Below are positions 52,690-64,000 of a stretch of DNA of 64,000 bases, in pieces. The position numbers were made by a program, and so were the translations under genes. Position 1 is the first letter of the stretch, and every line of letters begins with the position of its first letter. Location of the stretch: the NCBI GenBank assembly GCA_016946835.1, contig JACVTC010000014.1:877001-941000 (forward strand). The letters run 5' to 3'. The DNA is from Neocallimastix lanati (nom. inval.). Taxonomy: Eukaryota; Neocallimastigomycota; Neocallimastigomycetes; Neocallimastigales; Neocallimastigaceae. Under the pieces are notes generated by a model. That model was not told where the DNA came from. It saw only the letters and a list, made by a program, of their open reading frames with translations, and searched no databases.

Positions 52690-53930
52690 GATATATAATT
52701 GTGGCGTTTATATACTGTGAAATTATTATAGATGAATTAATATAAATATTTATTATAAATGAATCTTCTAAATAAAATACATATATAGAATTTAATTTGA
52801 TTCATAAAATAATGATATTATAAAAACTAAAATTAAGTAGATTTTATTTTTATTATTTTTAAAGAGAGATAAAAATATCTGATAGGGAAATTATTGAAAC
52901 TAAGGATCAATTAACGAGAGATAACTTTAAGGTATGGAAATCACAATTACATCTAATTTTAACCTCATGAATTAGAAAATTATATCTACCAGGAAATACT
53001 TAAAAAAAATTGAATGGTTCTATATTAACTGATGAACAAAAAAGGAAATTAATTTTAGTGGATGATATAATAATTATTTATTTTAAAGAAGGTAAAACAT
53101 CTAAGACCCATCATTAATAATACTAAAGCTAAGGAAATTTTATAAATTAAATAAAAATATTATTATATTTCAGATGATTATTCAAGTAAAATAAATCAAA
53201 ATAAAACAGACACTAATTTAAAGGAAAAAAGTGGAAAAAAGAATTCATATAAAAGTAAGCATTTTAATATAATTAATAATAAAAAAATATATATATAAAT
53301 AAGTCCACAAATGAAATTAATAAATTAATTCAGAAAATAATATAGAAATTATTAATAATATTAATGAAATTAAAAATAATAAAAATATATTTGATATTTC
53401 AGATTTAACTAAGGATAAAAGTTTCATTAATAAAGAAACAAATAAAAAATTATAAAATTTAATAGTGAAGTGGATAAAAATAAAAATATAAACTAAATAA
53501 AACTAAAAATATAAATGATAATAGAATCAAAATTAATAATATAACAAATTAAACCAAAAGAAAATATTTGTACTATGATCAAATGATGATTAAATGAAAA
53601 TGATAAAAACCAAAAACCAGTACTTAATATAATATAGTTTCATTAAATTTAGAAGATGTCAAAGCCCCAGAAATATATAATGATATTTTCAATATGAATG
53701 ATAAAATTATATATTAAATAAATAAATAAATATTTAGTTTGAAATATATATAGACCAACATGAATATATGAAATGTGCTGTTGTGGCGCTAGTACAGTTA
53801 CAAGATTTATATAAAATATATATGTGAAAATATTATAGATATATTAATATATAAATAATTCAAAAATGTAATTATTTTATAAATGAATCTTCAAATAAAA
53901 TAAATTTATATATTAAAAATAAATATAATT
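52690..53930 (+). mobile_element. Element I: LTR pair with only a decayed copia gag between
   Basis: Two similar AT-rich blocks at about 52700-52830 and 53770-53910 share TTGTGGCG, TATTATAGAT and TATAAATGAATCTTC and look like an LTR pair. Between them, + strand, DQLTRDNFKVWKSQLHLILT is a copia Gag N-terminus followed by Asn/Lys-rich sequence with many stops. Boundaries are approximate. It may be an internally deleted copy, comparable in structure to element F. Confidence 0.55.
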
Positions 53931-54507
53931 TCAATAAATATTTATATTAAAATTTCTTTTTAAGTTATTAATATATATTCTTTGTCCTACATTTAGTAGC
54001 TTCCGTACATTAATTATATTGTGAAACTTTTAATATTATTAATATATTATTAAAATTTTTAATATATACTAAAATATATATATTATTATTGTAATGTATA
54101 TTAAATTGATTTTTATTTTTTTAATAATGTTTTAATTATATTATTTATGTTATTTATTTTATATATTATAATATATTAATTATGGATTTCCATTAGTATC
54201 CTTATTATAGTATTAAGTAACTTTTTTTTTTTTTTTAAATTTCATATTTTTAACCTTCATTTAATTGTATATGTTTATATATTTATATATCATATATCTA
54301 TGAAATTAAATCCAAATAATATATAAATTTTAAAAGATATTATGATTTTAAATAGTGAATGAAGACTTATTGAAAAAGCATAAATAAAAACAAAAATAAA
54401 TAAATTAAAAATAAATAAGAAAATATATATATATATATTTTTTTTTTGTAGTAAAAAAAAATTAAAGTTTTATCAATTATCAAGGAAGTATAAATATAAT
54501 ATAAAAG

Positions 54508-54544
<37 letters not shown>

Positions 54545-55428
54545 AAAATAAATATATATATATACTCAAATAGCTCATTTTAGATATAAAAACATAAAAA
54601 AGCTATAAGCAATAAAATCAAAATAAATACCAGTATTAAATAAATAAAACAAAATAATATTTACAGTCGCAAAATTTATTCAATCAATATATGTTGAAAA
54701 AATACATATATAAATTTTATTTAAATTTAGTAATAAAAATAATAATAAAATAACAATAATAAAGATTTTAAATTAATTTTATTTGAAAATAATAAATCAG
54801 TAAACAATATACAATAAATAAATATATATATATATAATTTTTTTTTAAATAAATTTTAATAATTATAAAACAAATTTATACAATTATCAAATTTCCATTT
54901 TCTGTTTTTTTTTTTTTGTTCAAAAAAAAAAAAATATATATATATATATTTATTTATTTCATATTAATAAGCTTGACATTATTATTTAAGTGTTTTAATT
55001 TGAAGAAAAATAATACCAGAAGATATAAATAATAAATTAAATATATCAATGTATTTTTTTTTTTTTTATTTTCAAATCATCATTACTTAAGTAGTCAAAA
55101 ATTTAATAATATTAAAGTTATTACAGTACCAATTTTGAATAAATTTATTAAAATTTTATAAATAATTAATATATGATGATTATTATACAAATGATAAATG
55201 ATATGGAGTTCTGTTAAAACCAATAAAGGTCAATTTACAGTTTATTAAATAAAAATAAAAAAAAAGTAGCAAAATATAAAAAAATGTTAATTTCTGTTAG
55301 TATTGCTTATCAGCATAATTTAAGATTAATAATTTAAGAATATTATATTGTTTAAGTAAAACATGGTTTTTTACTTTCAATTTTTTAATTAAATAAAATT
55401 TTTAAATAAAAGTATATTATATTAAATA
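53931..55428. other. Intergenic AT-rich spacer
   Basis: Poly(A) at 54511-54541 and several short TA runs. Upstream region of the membrane-protein gene. No coding signal. Confidence 0.6.
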
Positions 55429-58400
55429 ATGGGACTATTAGAAAAAGGTAGTATATATTCTTTTTCTTGGCATCTTTGCGAAGTAATAAATAGCAGTATA
55501 GGCTTCATAATAATTATAGTATATCTGTTATTGAAAAAGGAAAGGTATAGAGGAAATGGCAGATATATAAATAGAATTGTATTATTAATTTCTATTTTTG
55601 GTGTTTTGGAAATGACTATGAGAACATTTGAAGTGTAAGATTAATCATATATATTAAATTATAAAAGTAATATAATTATTAATTATATATGTTAAATTAT
55701 TTATATATATTTATAAAAAGTAAAACTTGTTAAAATATTTGTCACATATATTTAAATTTATTAATTATATATATTAAATTATTTATATATATTTATAAAA
55801 ATTAAAACATGTTAAAATAATTTTCATAAATATTTAAATTTATAAAATATTATTAGTCTAATTTTGAATAATACAGATGATACAGGAAGTCAGAAAACAA
55901 GTTTGATGTTATGTTTAATTCATAGATTCATATTTTTATTTGCCGAAATTATAAATGCTTTTTTAATTACGTTAATTGCAATTTCACTCTTTTTAGTAAC
56001 AGTATTAAGTATTACAGTTGTGGAGCTAGAGGTATAATACTTATGAATAATAAATAAATTGTCAATTTAATACAATATCAATTTTAAAATATATTATTTA
56101 ATATATTAATATATTATATAGACACATGAATATACAGCTTATTTAATAACAGGATTAGTGTCTATTATATGTACTATAATTGGATTTATTAAAGCTAGAT
56201 ATGATGAAAATTTATTTATACCTAATGTTGGAAATAAAAATGAAGAATTTTATAATTATTTAAATGATTATTTTTCAAGAGAAGCAATTACAATTAATGA
56301 ATTTAATTGTACATTTTTTTTTGGTAATTATTTTTTAATATTAAATACTTTTTATTTAATAAATACAATGAAATAATTATATCTAATAATATTTGAATTA
56401 ATACATAAATATTATGTAAAAATTAGTTCTTTTAATTAGTTTTCTTATATTTTTAAAGTAAGTATTTTATATTAATTTAGAGATGAGAGAAAAATTTAGA
56501 TGATAAAAAAAAAGTAAATAAATATCTAACATTGATCTAAAATTTAAATAAATTATATTAGTGGATTTCTTTATGCCACAATATTAATTAAATGTGTATT
56601 CCCTTTTGGAAAGTAAGTATACATATAATCTGTTTAAAATATGATTTAAATATTAATACGGTTTATTTATATATATTAAAATAGAAAAAAATATTTTAAA
56701 TCAAGTCCAGTTAATTATGTAATAACTTTAATGGGTTACTATATAGTGTTCATAATTAAATGGTAATTAAATTACTTATATATAAATATTAATAGACATT
56801 TTGGAATAATTGAAATTAAATAATGAATTTTTATTAAATATTATTATTTAGGATTGGATTTTTAATAATGTTTTATTTTGGAAAAAGTAATTACAAAAGC
56901 TCATTAATTTATAGTTTTGTAACTTCAATAACTACGCTGCAAGGTTTTTTAAATTTTATTGTTTTCATGATAAAACCAATTTATAGATATTCTTGTTTCA
57001 GAAACATTCACCTTATAAATAAATTTAAATCAAATGAAAAAGAGGCTTTAAAAGAAGGAAAAGAAGTATCAATTGAAAATTACCGAATTCTTGAAAGTTT
57101 AAATGAAGATGAGGATAACAATTATAATGATAAAAATACGGAGATAAATGTTATCGCCTTAACCCTTTTTCAAATGGTAAATATATAAGTTAAATGAATA
57201 AAAAATATATTTTTTGCTATAGGATATTAATAAATACAATATAATTTGAATTATTTGAAAGGTATTATGTTCTGTTACGTTATTAACAAATATGGGAATT
57301 ATTCTTTCAATTAATCGAAACAATAAAAACACCTCAGTAACTATCTATACATTTGTAATTATATTAATAATAGTGATTGTACTAGTATGTACATATTTTG
57401 GCATTATTTCGGTTGTAAAGGTAATATATTGTTTAAAATATTTTTTTTGTAATTATATTATTATTAAAAATTTAATTTTTTATATATTAAATATTTTTTT
57501 TGTAATTATTATTATTAAAAATTTAATTTTTTATATATTAAATATTTTTTTTGTAATTATATTATTATTAAAAATTTATTTTTTTATATATTATTATTAT
57601 TATTATTATTTTTATATATTAATTATTATTTTATTATAAATATAGAATAATTTAAGAAATATGAAAATATATATGATTATACAATGGATTGTTTTATTTA
57701 TCATTGTTTTGTTGGAATTATTTTTAACCTATATGTTATTATTTAAACCTAAATTATTAAAAGAAAAAATTGGATGTAGTAAAAGTAAAAATAAAAGTAA
57801 TTGGCAATCATGTGAGACTTCTCAAGTTAGTTTGAATTTATTTAATTTTATAGTGATGAGACATATAATGGTAATAAATATTAATAATATTGTAAATTAA
57901 TTATAATGTATAAATATGAATAAATAAAAAATAATAAATATTAAATCTTTATTTAATTTTATTATTGTAATATTTTCTCTAGGCTGTTTTTAATATATAT
58001 TATTTAAGATATTATAATTGTAATTATAGTTCAAAATTTAAATCATTAATATTTGAAAATATAGAATCTGATGATAATGATGATCAAATGAAGCTTAATT
58101 ATAGTCCAAATGATATATATAGCATTCCAGTTAGTGATTATGAATCAACAATATATTTAGCTGTTGATGATGCAGATGAGAATGAACAAATTTTAAAAGC
58201 TGAACAATTAAATAAAAATAGAATGAATAAAATGAAAGGGAAATTACATCAAATATATAATGTGAATGCCAAAGTATTTAATGTGGATGATGTATCATCT
58301 CCTGTAAATATTAATATTTATAAAGGAAGATATAGTAACTGTTCATTAAATTATTCATTAGTTAATGCAACTCTTAATTCATCAGCAACAATTACTAATA

Positions 58401-59848
58401 GCTTTTTAGGAAAAATTAATAATCAAAATATTAATAATATTACAAATAATAATTTAAGTCAAGAAACATTAAATTCTCTTCCTCCTTTAAATATATCAAA
58501 TAAACGAAATACCCTATTAGATGATAGTTCATCAGATCAAAATATAAATACACATTCTACATTAAAGAATGATACCATTGATGATTCTGATTCTGATGGT
58601 GATGATAATATAAATAATAATATTAATAAGAACATGGATAATATAAACAATATTAATATGTTTAAGGATAATAATATTATTGTTGATAATAACTCTTATG
58701 GTCAGAATAACGAATCTTTGAATAATAGCAGTAATAATGGCATCATTTCAAGTGAAGCATATCTAGATATAAATTATAATGTTAATCGTAATAGTAATTC
58801 AACTGTTAGAAGTAATAAAATAAATTGTTTAAATATTCCCAATTCTAATGGTATAAGCTATGATACCCTTATTAGTTACAAACAAGCTCAAGAAAATGAA
58901 AAAAATAGAATGAGAGGAATTAAAACATTATCGTATGTTGACATCAAAAGAGATATTGATATGGATAATGATTTATTAAAAATAAATAATAGCATGGCAA
59001 AGGTAGCTAGAACATCATTGAGCGAACATAATACTAGTTTTAATATTAATAACAGTAACAATAATAGAAGTAGTAATTATTTATTTATTAATAATAAATT
59101 GAATCCATATTATACAAGTAAATTTAGTGAAGATCTAATAAATAGTAATATAGCTAATGAAAGTTTTAGTAGTGCAAAAAAAATTGTTTCAATAAATAGT
59201 TATAAATCAAAAAGAAGTTCAATTTGTTCATCGTCAACTTCATTTAATAAATATAATATACATTTAAGTAGTAATATTGGAAATGATAAAAATTCAGTAC
59301 TTGCATCATCAATTTCAAGTACAAGTAGAGTTAAAAAATATATACCAATAGTACCGTTAAAGAAATCTAAAAAGTTAGATCCACATGGTGATTGGTGGAT
59401 AGAAATGGCACTGCCTATAAAAAGCTCATCAATTCAACCATCTATAGTTTATACGTCAAAACCGTCAAAACCCAAGAGTAGATCTCATTCTTATTATCAA
59501 TCTCATGCTCATTTCAATACCCCTTCTTCCACATTAAATAGTAATAATAGTCATAATAAATATTATAGTAATAGTAGCAACGGCCATCAAAATCGCCATT
59601 GTCATACTCATTCCCATAATCATTCTGATAATAACGCGCAATCACAAATTTATTCGTTAATAGGTGGAGCCTCCAGTTCTAAGAAAAGTAAAGATTATAA
59701 AACAAAAATTATTAAAAATTGTCATTATAATCGTTCATTAAATAATTCTCAAAATAGTGAACATTCTATTTACCATCTAAATTCCCCAACCCCAACAAGT
59801 AAATATAATAAACAAAATTCATTAATAACAAAAACATGTAAAGAATAA
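55429..59848 (+). CDS. GPCR-like multi-pass membrane protein with long Asn/Ser-rich tail (10 exons)
   Basis: Exons 55429-55634, 55890-56031, 56122-56323, 56427-56457, 56562-56612, 56685-56762, 56852-57176, 57262-57420, 57646-57870 and 57983-59848 join in frame to 1094 residues. Exon 2's acceptor (GGAAG at 55885-55889) is the least certain. Membrane segments lie near residues 17-37, 46-64, 76-110, 120-140, 184-208, 222-250 and 262-285. The seventh has LQGFLNFIVFMIKP, resembling helix 7 of cAMP/Git3-like receptors. Unusually, three more hydrophobic segments follow (about 350-364, 376-396 and 404-427). The tail (about 474-1094) is low-complexity Asn/Ser with acidic patches, a Gly-Asp-Trp-Trp spot and a His-rich stretch near its end (NRHCHTHSHNHS). 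A plasma-membrane sensor is plausible; ligand and G-protein coupling are unknown. Confidence 0.75.
57439..57600 (+). repeat. 52-bp minisatellite within intron 8 of the membrane-protein gene
   Basis: TTTTTTTTGTAATTAT and AAAAATTTAATTTTTTATAT recur three times (57441, 57494, 57545). It lengthens the intron only. Confidence 0.8.
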
Positions 59849-60134
59849 TGTTTCAAAATAGTAAAAATTATAATATAAATTTAATAAATGAAAATAAGAA
59901 GTATTAAATAAAGTAAATAAATACAAAAATAAAATATAAGTACAAAACAATTCATCATATATTTACAAAAAAAAAGATAAATATAATTTATATTTTTTAT
60001 TTTATAATTATATATATTCTAATTTAATATAATAATTTATTCTTTCGTTTTAATTTTTTTTTTTTTTTTTTTTTTTCTTCTTTGAAATTTATAGAAGTAA
60101 AAATATAAATATATATATATATAATAAAAATATA

Positions 60135-60143
60135 TAAAGTTAA

Positions 60144-60178
<35 letters not shown>

Positions 60179-60183
60179 AAAAA

Positions 60184-60239
<56 letters not shown>

Positions 60240-60240
60240 A
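60135..60240. repeat. (AAAT)n microsatellite
   Basis: About 25 tandem AAAT units with one interruption near 60178-60181. Confidence 0.95.
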
Positions 60241-60339
60241 AAATAATATATAAAAATTAAGAACAAAATAAAAAAAATTTTTTTTTTAATTTTTCAAGCA
60301 AATTCTGTGTTAAGTTTTTATATTTCTAAAATCAAAATA

Positions 60340-60466
60340 ACCCAATGATATGGAATGCTTTTCCAGATCCATAGAGGGTTGATGGAAAAGGAATAGCCTA
60401 TAACAGGTGTACTAATTACAGTTTTCTGTAATTCTGATGAAAATCGATGGTTATCCTTTTTAAGTG
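60340..60466 (+). repeat. Dispersed repeat R1, copy 2, left part
   Basis: Matches 50820-50945. It may be part of the LTR or leader of element K, because its continuation at 60957-60988 runs into K's gag start. Ends with the duplicated TCCTTTTTAAGTG (60454-60466). Confidence 0.75.
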
Positions 60467-60913
60467 TGGGCTTGGCGGAATTCTTAACAATTGCAATACC
60501 TATCATAAGTAGTTCGTTTGAGCTATTATTTGATAGGTATTGCAAAATACCAAACTTATCCAAGAGCGTCGACGTCGTACTGATAAGGCATAATGATAAT
60601 ACAGGATCAGCATCTATTTCTACGAAGGATGAATCTTGCCCTAGTAGTTCAATAAATGATGAATCCGAGAGTTTAGTGGACACCACACTATCTATTTTAA
60701 AGATGTTACTTCTAGGTTTTATTTCTTTTTTATTTGTTAGGAAGGGAAAAATTCCCGCATAGTACAACTTGCCGAAATACATAGTATTTTCGAGCTTTTT
60801 TATTTTTTTTATTTTTTAATTTTTTATTTTTAATTTCAAATGTACTTTTCACCTACATGTATTTTTTAAAATAAAATTTAATAAAGTTTTGGAAATGTAT
60901 TCTCTTCCCTGTC

Positions 60914-60956
<43 letters not shown>
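60467..60956 (+). pseudogene. Poly(A)-tailed retrocopy of an unknown mRNA (GLAE(Y/F)L family)
   Basis: The segment is flanked by a 13-bp direct repeat TCCTTTTTAAGTG (60454-60466 and 60957-60969), ends in about 38 A residues and has AATAAA-type words upstream of the tail, all marks of LINE-type retroposition. The uninterrupted counterpart at 50818-50966 shows the empty site. The + frame GLAEFLTIAIPIISSS to KGKIPA (about 97 residues, stop at 60760-60762) has no ATG, so the copy is 5' truncated. The protein ends with a hydrophobic segment (LKMLLLGFISFLFV), suggesting a C-terminal membrane anchor. Source gene not in the window. The 7880-8225 copy is a diverged relative. The open minus-strand frame across it is considered a shadow. 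Confidence 0.72.
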
Positions 60957-60957
<1 letters not shown>

Positions 60958-60969
60958 CCTTTTTAAGTG
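60957..60969. repeat. Target-site duplication of the retrocopy, right copy
   Basis: TCCTTTTTAAGTG, identical to 60454-60466. Confidence 0.85.
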
Positions 60970-60985
60970 GCTTCTAGTACAAAGA

Positions 60986-61900
60986 ATGATACCGTTTTTA
61001 AATTTTCAAATGGCTAAAAATAAAATCAATTTTAAAGAATTAAAAAAGGAATTAAAAGATATCGAGAAAATTTCAAAGGAAAATCACGATATCAAATCTT
61101 GGGAATCAGAAATCCGATTATGGATAAAACTTGAGGAAGTTACTGATCCCAAAACGATTTTTACCGCCTGCTTACTCACGTCTACTGGAGAGCCTCGCGA
61201 AGTTATCCAGGATTTAATTGACAATTACAGTACCGATTCTGAATCAGAAAGTGAGGACGAAGAAGAAGAAGAATCTGATTCAGAAGAAAAGAAAAAAGAT
61301 GAATATCCTTCCTTAAAGGAAATTGTAGAAGCAATAGAAACTTTTTATGGTCTTAAAGAAGACCAGAATATGTTACTTCGTGAGCTCCGTGCCTTAAGAA
61401 TTAAAAGAAATGAGCGAGTAAAAGAATTTAATACTCGTTTCCGATCCATATATTTGAAATTAGATAAGAAAAGAAAGAAGCGAGTCAGTGTTCTCGATTA
61501 TATTGATGCTCTTAGGAACAATGAAGAAGCTTGGAAAAGGGTCTCCCTTAAGGATGACATTTCTTTAAATCGGGCGTTTGACATTGCCGAAAAGGTTGAT
61601 AGAATAATGAATTTGAGACCCTCAAAAGAATACTCAACTGAAATTGTCAACCCCAGAATAAATATCAGGAATAATTATCAAAACAACAGAAAGGTAGTAA
61701 GAGATAATTATGAAGTTAGAAGTCCAAAAAGAAATAAAGACTACGAATTGGAGGACTTAACAAAAAAAATGAAAAATCTTACCATTAAAGCCTGTTTTTA
61801 TTGTAGCGATCCAGGACATTTGCAGTATAATTGTCCTAAGTTAAATGCAATTCAAGAAAACAAAAAACGGTTATATAGTGGAAAATCTTTAAACCACTAA
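60986..61900 (+). CDS. Gag of Ty3/gypsy element K
   Basis: 304 residues from the ATG at 60986. A second ATG at 61010 (MAKNKINFKELKKEL) is an equally good start. It shows a retrotransposon Gag fold region (WESEIRLWIKLEE, ETFYGLKEDQNMLLRELRAL, VKEFNTRFRSIYLKL), an acidic patch (about 85-105) and near the C-terminus the CCHC knuckle CFYCSDPGHLQYNC. The frame stops at 61898-61900, directly after the frameshift heptamer, which leads into pol. Intact, no defects seen. Codon use is less AT-biased than in the decayed elements. Confidence 0.92.
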   Translation: MIPFLNFQMAKNKINFKELKKELKDIEKISKENHDIKSWESEIRLWIKLEEVTDPKTIFTACLLTSTGEPREVIQDLIDNYSTDSESESEDEEEEESDSEEKKKDEYPSLKEIVEAIETFYGLKEDQNMLLRELRALRIKRNERVKEFNTRFRSIYLKLDKKRKKRVSVLDYIDALRNNEEAWKRVSLKDDISLNRAFDIAEKVDRIMNLRPSKEYSTEIVNPRINIRNNYQNNRKVVRDNYEVRSPKRNKDYELEDLTKKMKNLTIKACFYCSDPGHLQYNCPKLNAIQENKKRLYSGKSLNH

Positions 61901-61921
61901 AAGGGAGAGGAAGCACTCCCT
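61888..61921 (+). promoter_or_regulatory. Probable -1 ribosomal frameshift signal between gag and pol of element K
   Basis: The heptamer T TTA AAC (61888-61894) lies in the gag frame as X XXY YYZ, one sense codon before the gag stop. Slipping back one base gives TTT AAA CCA CTA, in the frame of pol. A 7-base spacer is followed by the stem AGGGAG (61902-61907) and CTCCCT (61916-61921). The 8-base loop AGGAAGCA is fully complementary to TGCTTCCT at 62001-62008, allowing a long-range pseudoknot. Confidence 0.8.
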
Positions 61922-64000
61922 ATAAAAATAAAATAGCTTCATTACAATACAAATCTATTCCTAGTAGTACAAAAGATTATAATAAGGAAGAAAAAGAAGA
62001 TGCTTCCTATACTAATGAAACTCACAAAGAATCCGATAGTGAGAATGATGTAGAATTTATAGTTAGTGCGATAAAAAGGAAGTTGACGACTAACGATGAA
62101 ACTAGTAAAAATAATGAAAAGAGACAACGTAAAAGTCTCAAAGACAATCCTACCCCAATAATAACTCCTGCAATAAGAAAGATAAAAGAGAAGGAAATAG
62201 AAAATAGAATAATTGTTAAAAATAAAAATCAACTACATCCTTCGATAATGGCGCAGCCTAATATAAATATTGAGAAAGCCAAAGAAAAACAAATTCGGAA
62301 CAAAGAAAGAGCTAACTTTGGAAATAACAAGGGAAAAAGGAAGGAAAGGGAGGATAATATTACTATAAGAGGAAAGCAAAGTCTGGATTCTTCAAAACAA
62401 AAAAATAGCATCAGTACTACTAGTGATAAAGTGCATCAACGATTAAATAAATTAATCGATAATGAAAACGATAAAATTATTAAAACAAAACAAATCAATG
62501 AAATGGAAGTTATTGAAGTTCCTGAAAAGCTTAATGACGAAGGTCATGAGAATATTACATTACAGAAACTCATAGATTTTCAAGAGCCTAAAGAAAAAGC
62601 AACAATTAGTAGAACGCTTAGGAACATCAAGATGTGTAAGGATCAGGAAGAATATGATGTTTTATAAGATTTGAATAAAACCAAATGTAATATTAGTTTT
62701 GGTCAACTCCTCAATGTTTCTCCAAAAGTCAGAAGTCAAGTAAATCAAGGATTAAAATTAGAAAAACCTGAAAAGAAAATAATAGGTGCATTAAACAATA
62801 CTATTGCTGCTGCTACTTTGGTAAATAATATTGATCACTCTTATATTAGCAAAAGTAAGGAAACCTCAGAAGAAGATATTGCCATGGTTGATGTAACAGT
62901 AGATGAAATTCCTGGTAAAGCACTAATTGATTCTTGTAGTAACCTCAATATTATCACAAAAAAATTTTATGAGAAATTACCTGGAAATTATGAAGAAGTA
63001 GGTATTAGTCGTGGAAGGATACGTTTAACGACAAAGAATGATAAGTATTCGGAAGGAATCATTGTACGAATACCTGTTAAGATTAATGATTATAAAATGA
63101 TAGTAGATTTTCGAATAATTGATGATGATGACCCATTTAATGATTTGTTGATTAATTTCCAAACTCAAGTAAAACACAATCTTTTTATCCATCCGATAAG
63201 ATATTGTTTATGTCAATTAAATTCTAAAGGACTAATCGACGTTATAGCTCCTATTAATAATAATTCCAAAGAAGAAGAAAAATTAGTATGTATAGTAAGG
63301 AAAATACTTGATGATGAAGACACAACTAATGAATTAAAGAAACTTGAAGGTCTATCTCCGCAAGAGTATATCCATGATGAAAAATTTTTAGCAAGTCTTT
63401 GTAAAGATTATAAAGATGTAATAGTAAAATTGCTTGAAGAAAACTTGGACATTATAGCGACATCTTCTGAAGAATTAACACCGTCAGACTTGGCCCCTCA
63501 TAAAATTAACTTGAAAGCGAACGCAAAACCTGTTAAACAAAGATGTTACAGAGTAACCAAATTTAAATCTGATATTATTAAAGAAGAACTAATTAAACTT
63601 ATTAAGAAAAAGCTAGTTGTACCATCTTATTCAGAATGGTCTTCACCTGTTGTTGTGGTCCCAAAGGCTAATGGAAAATGGAGATTGTATGTGGACTACC
63701 GCAAGGTGAATGATCTAACCGAAAAAGACTCTTATGCCTTTCCGTATATTGATGAGATATTTGATAGTCTAGATGGTGCTAAAATCTTTACTACTATGGA
63801 CCTATACTCAGGTTACCATCAAATCCTGATGGACGAAGAAAGTGTTGAAATAACCAGTTTTACAACCAAATTTGGCAACTACCAATTCAAAGTTATGCCT
63901 TTCGGATTAACTGGAGCTCCGGCTACCTTCCAACGGGAAATGAATAGAATTTTATTTCCTTTAATCGGAAAATGTGTTTTCAACTTTATTGATGATATAT
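61891..64000 (+). pseudogene. Pol of Ty3/gypsy element K: protease and reverse transcriptase (runs off the window; one in-frame stop)
   Basis: The pol frame starts at the frameshift and reads a Lys-rich spacer up to a TAA at 62665-62667 (EYDVL, stop, DLNKTK), then continues in the same frame to the window end. The protease motif is ALIDSCSNLNIITKKF (DSCS where DSGA is usual). Reverse transcriptase shows LIKKKLVVPSYSEWSSPVVV, WRLYVDYRKVNDLTEKDSY, FTTMDLYSGYHQILMDE, FKVMPFGLTGAPATF and the beginning of the catalytic box as FIDDI at the last bases. RNase H and integrase lie beyond the window. The single stop may be a recent disabling mutation, or a suppressed codon. Confidence 0.85.

Noticed and set aside
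60318-60782. 154-codon minus-strand frame over R1 and the retrocopy
   Set aside because: It bridges the retroposition junction, so it is a chance joining of two unrelated sequences; the + frame over the retrocopy shows the coding-type substitutions.

Overview
The window reads as a nuclear contig of an extremely A+T-rich eukaryote, most likely an anaerobic gut fungus (Neocallimastigomycota). The pointers are short AT-rich GT-AG introns in every host gene, long AAT and AAAT microsatellites, Asn/Lys-rich proteins, a fungal-type F-BAR/muHD endocytic adaptor, an expanded-looking Cys-rich secreted protein family and many copia and gypsy LTR elements. A protist such as a dictyostelid is the main alternative. 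The assignment is inferred from gene content and composition, not from a marker comparison.

Only four host genes look intact, and all are on the + strand: a cold-shock-domain RNA-binding protein (1628-3278, 8 exons), ribosomal protein eL28 (5403-6226, 4 exons), a Syp1/FCHo-like endocytic F-BAR-muHD protein (15144-19166, 13 exons) and a multi-pass, GPCR-like membrane protein with a very long Asn/Ser-rich tail (55429-59848, 10 exons). I assembled the exons by eye from splice sites and reading frame.

The rest is mostly transposable elements. Between 7.3 and 13.7 kb, a decayed Ty3/gypsy copy (H, minus strand) is split by a complete small non-autonomous copia element (F, 9393-11946). F carries one intact Gag-plus-RNase-H-tail ORF and a 5-bp target duplication. 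At 20.2-22.7 kb lies a 5'-truncated copia (G), followed at 23.4-24.8 kb by a broken FLYWCH-MULE transposase and at 25.7-27.0 kb by an AAAAT/minisatellite block.

The centre (27.5-47.0 kb) is a four-level nest. Decayed copia D is split in its poly-Asn (AAT)n linker by copia A (28816-44980). A is split by LTR unit B (31841-42946, target duplication AATGA). B holds an intact full-length copia C (33178-38400, minus), also sitting inside an (AAT)n tract. B has LTRs, a primer-binding site and a polypurine tract but no gag-pol. Instead it carries, antisense, a broken PLC-X-domain gene fragment and a Cys-rich secreted/membrane protein ORF that has lost its start codon. LTR divergence (A 4 of 227, B 1 of 207, C 1 of 244) agrees with the nesting order.

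From 47 to 54 kb there are only decayed gypsy and copia fragments. The last 4 kb hold a poly(A)-tailed retrocopy with a 13-bp target duplication and a gypsy element (K) running off the window. K's gag and pol overlap at a textbook -1 frameshift heptamer T TTA AAC, followed by a stem and a possible long-range pseudoknot.

Shared logic links the copia families. A, B, C and F use a primer-binding site matching the anticodon arm of tRNA-Lys(CUU). A, B, C and G share an LTR core motif around AAGCCACA next to a TATA-like box. The AAT-targeting copies find their targets in AAT tracts, including tracts that encode the Asn-rich linker of other copia elements.
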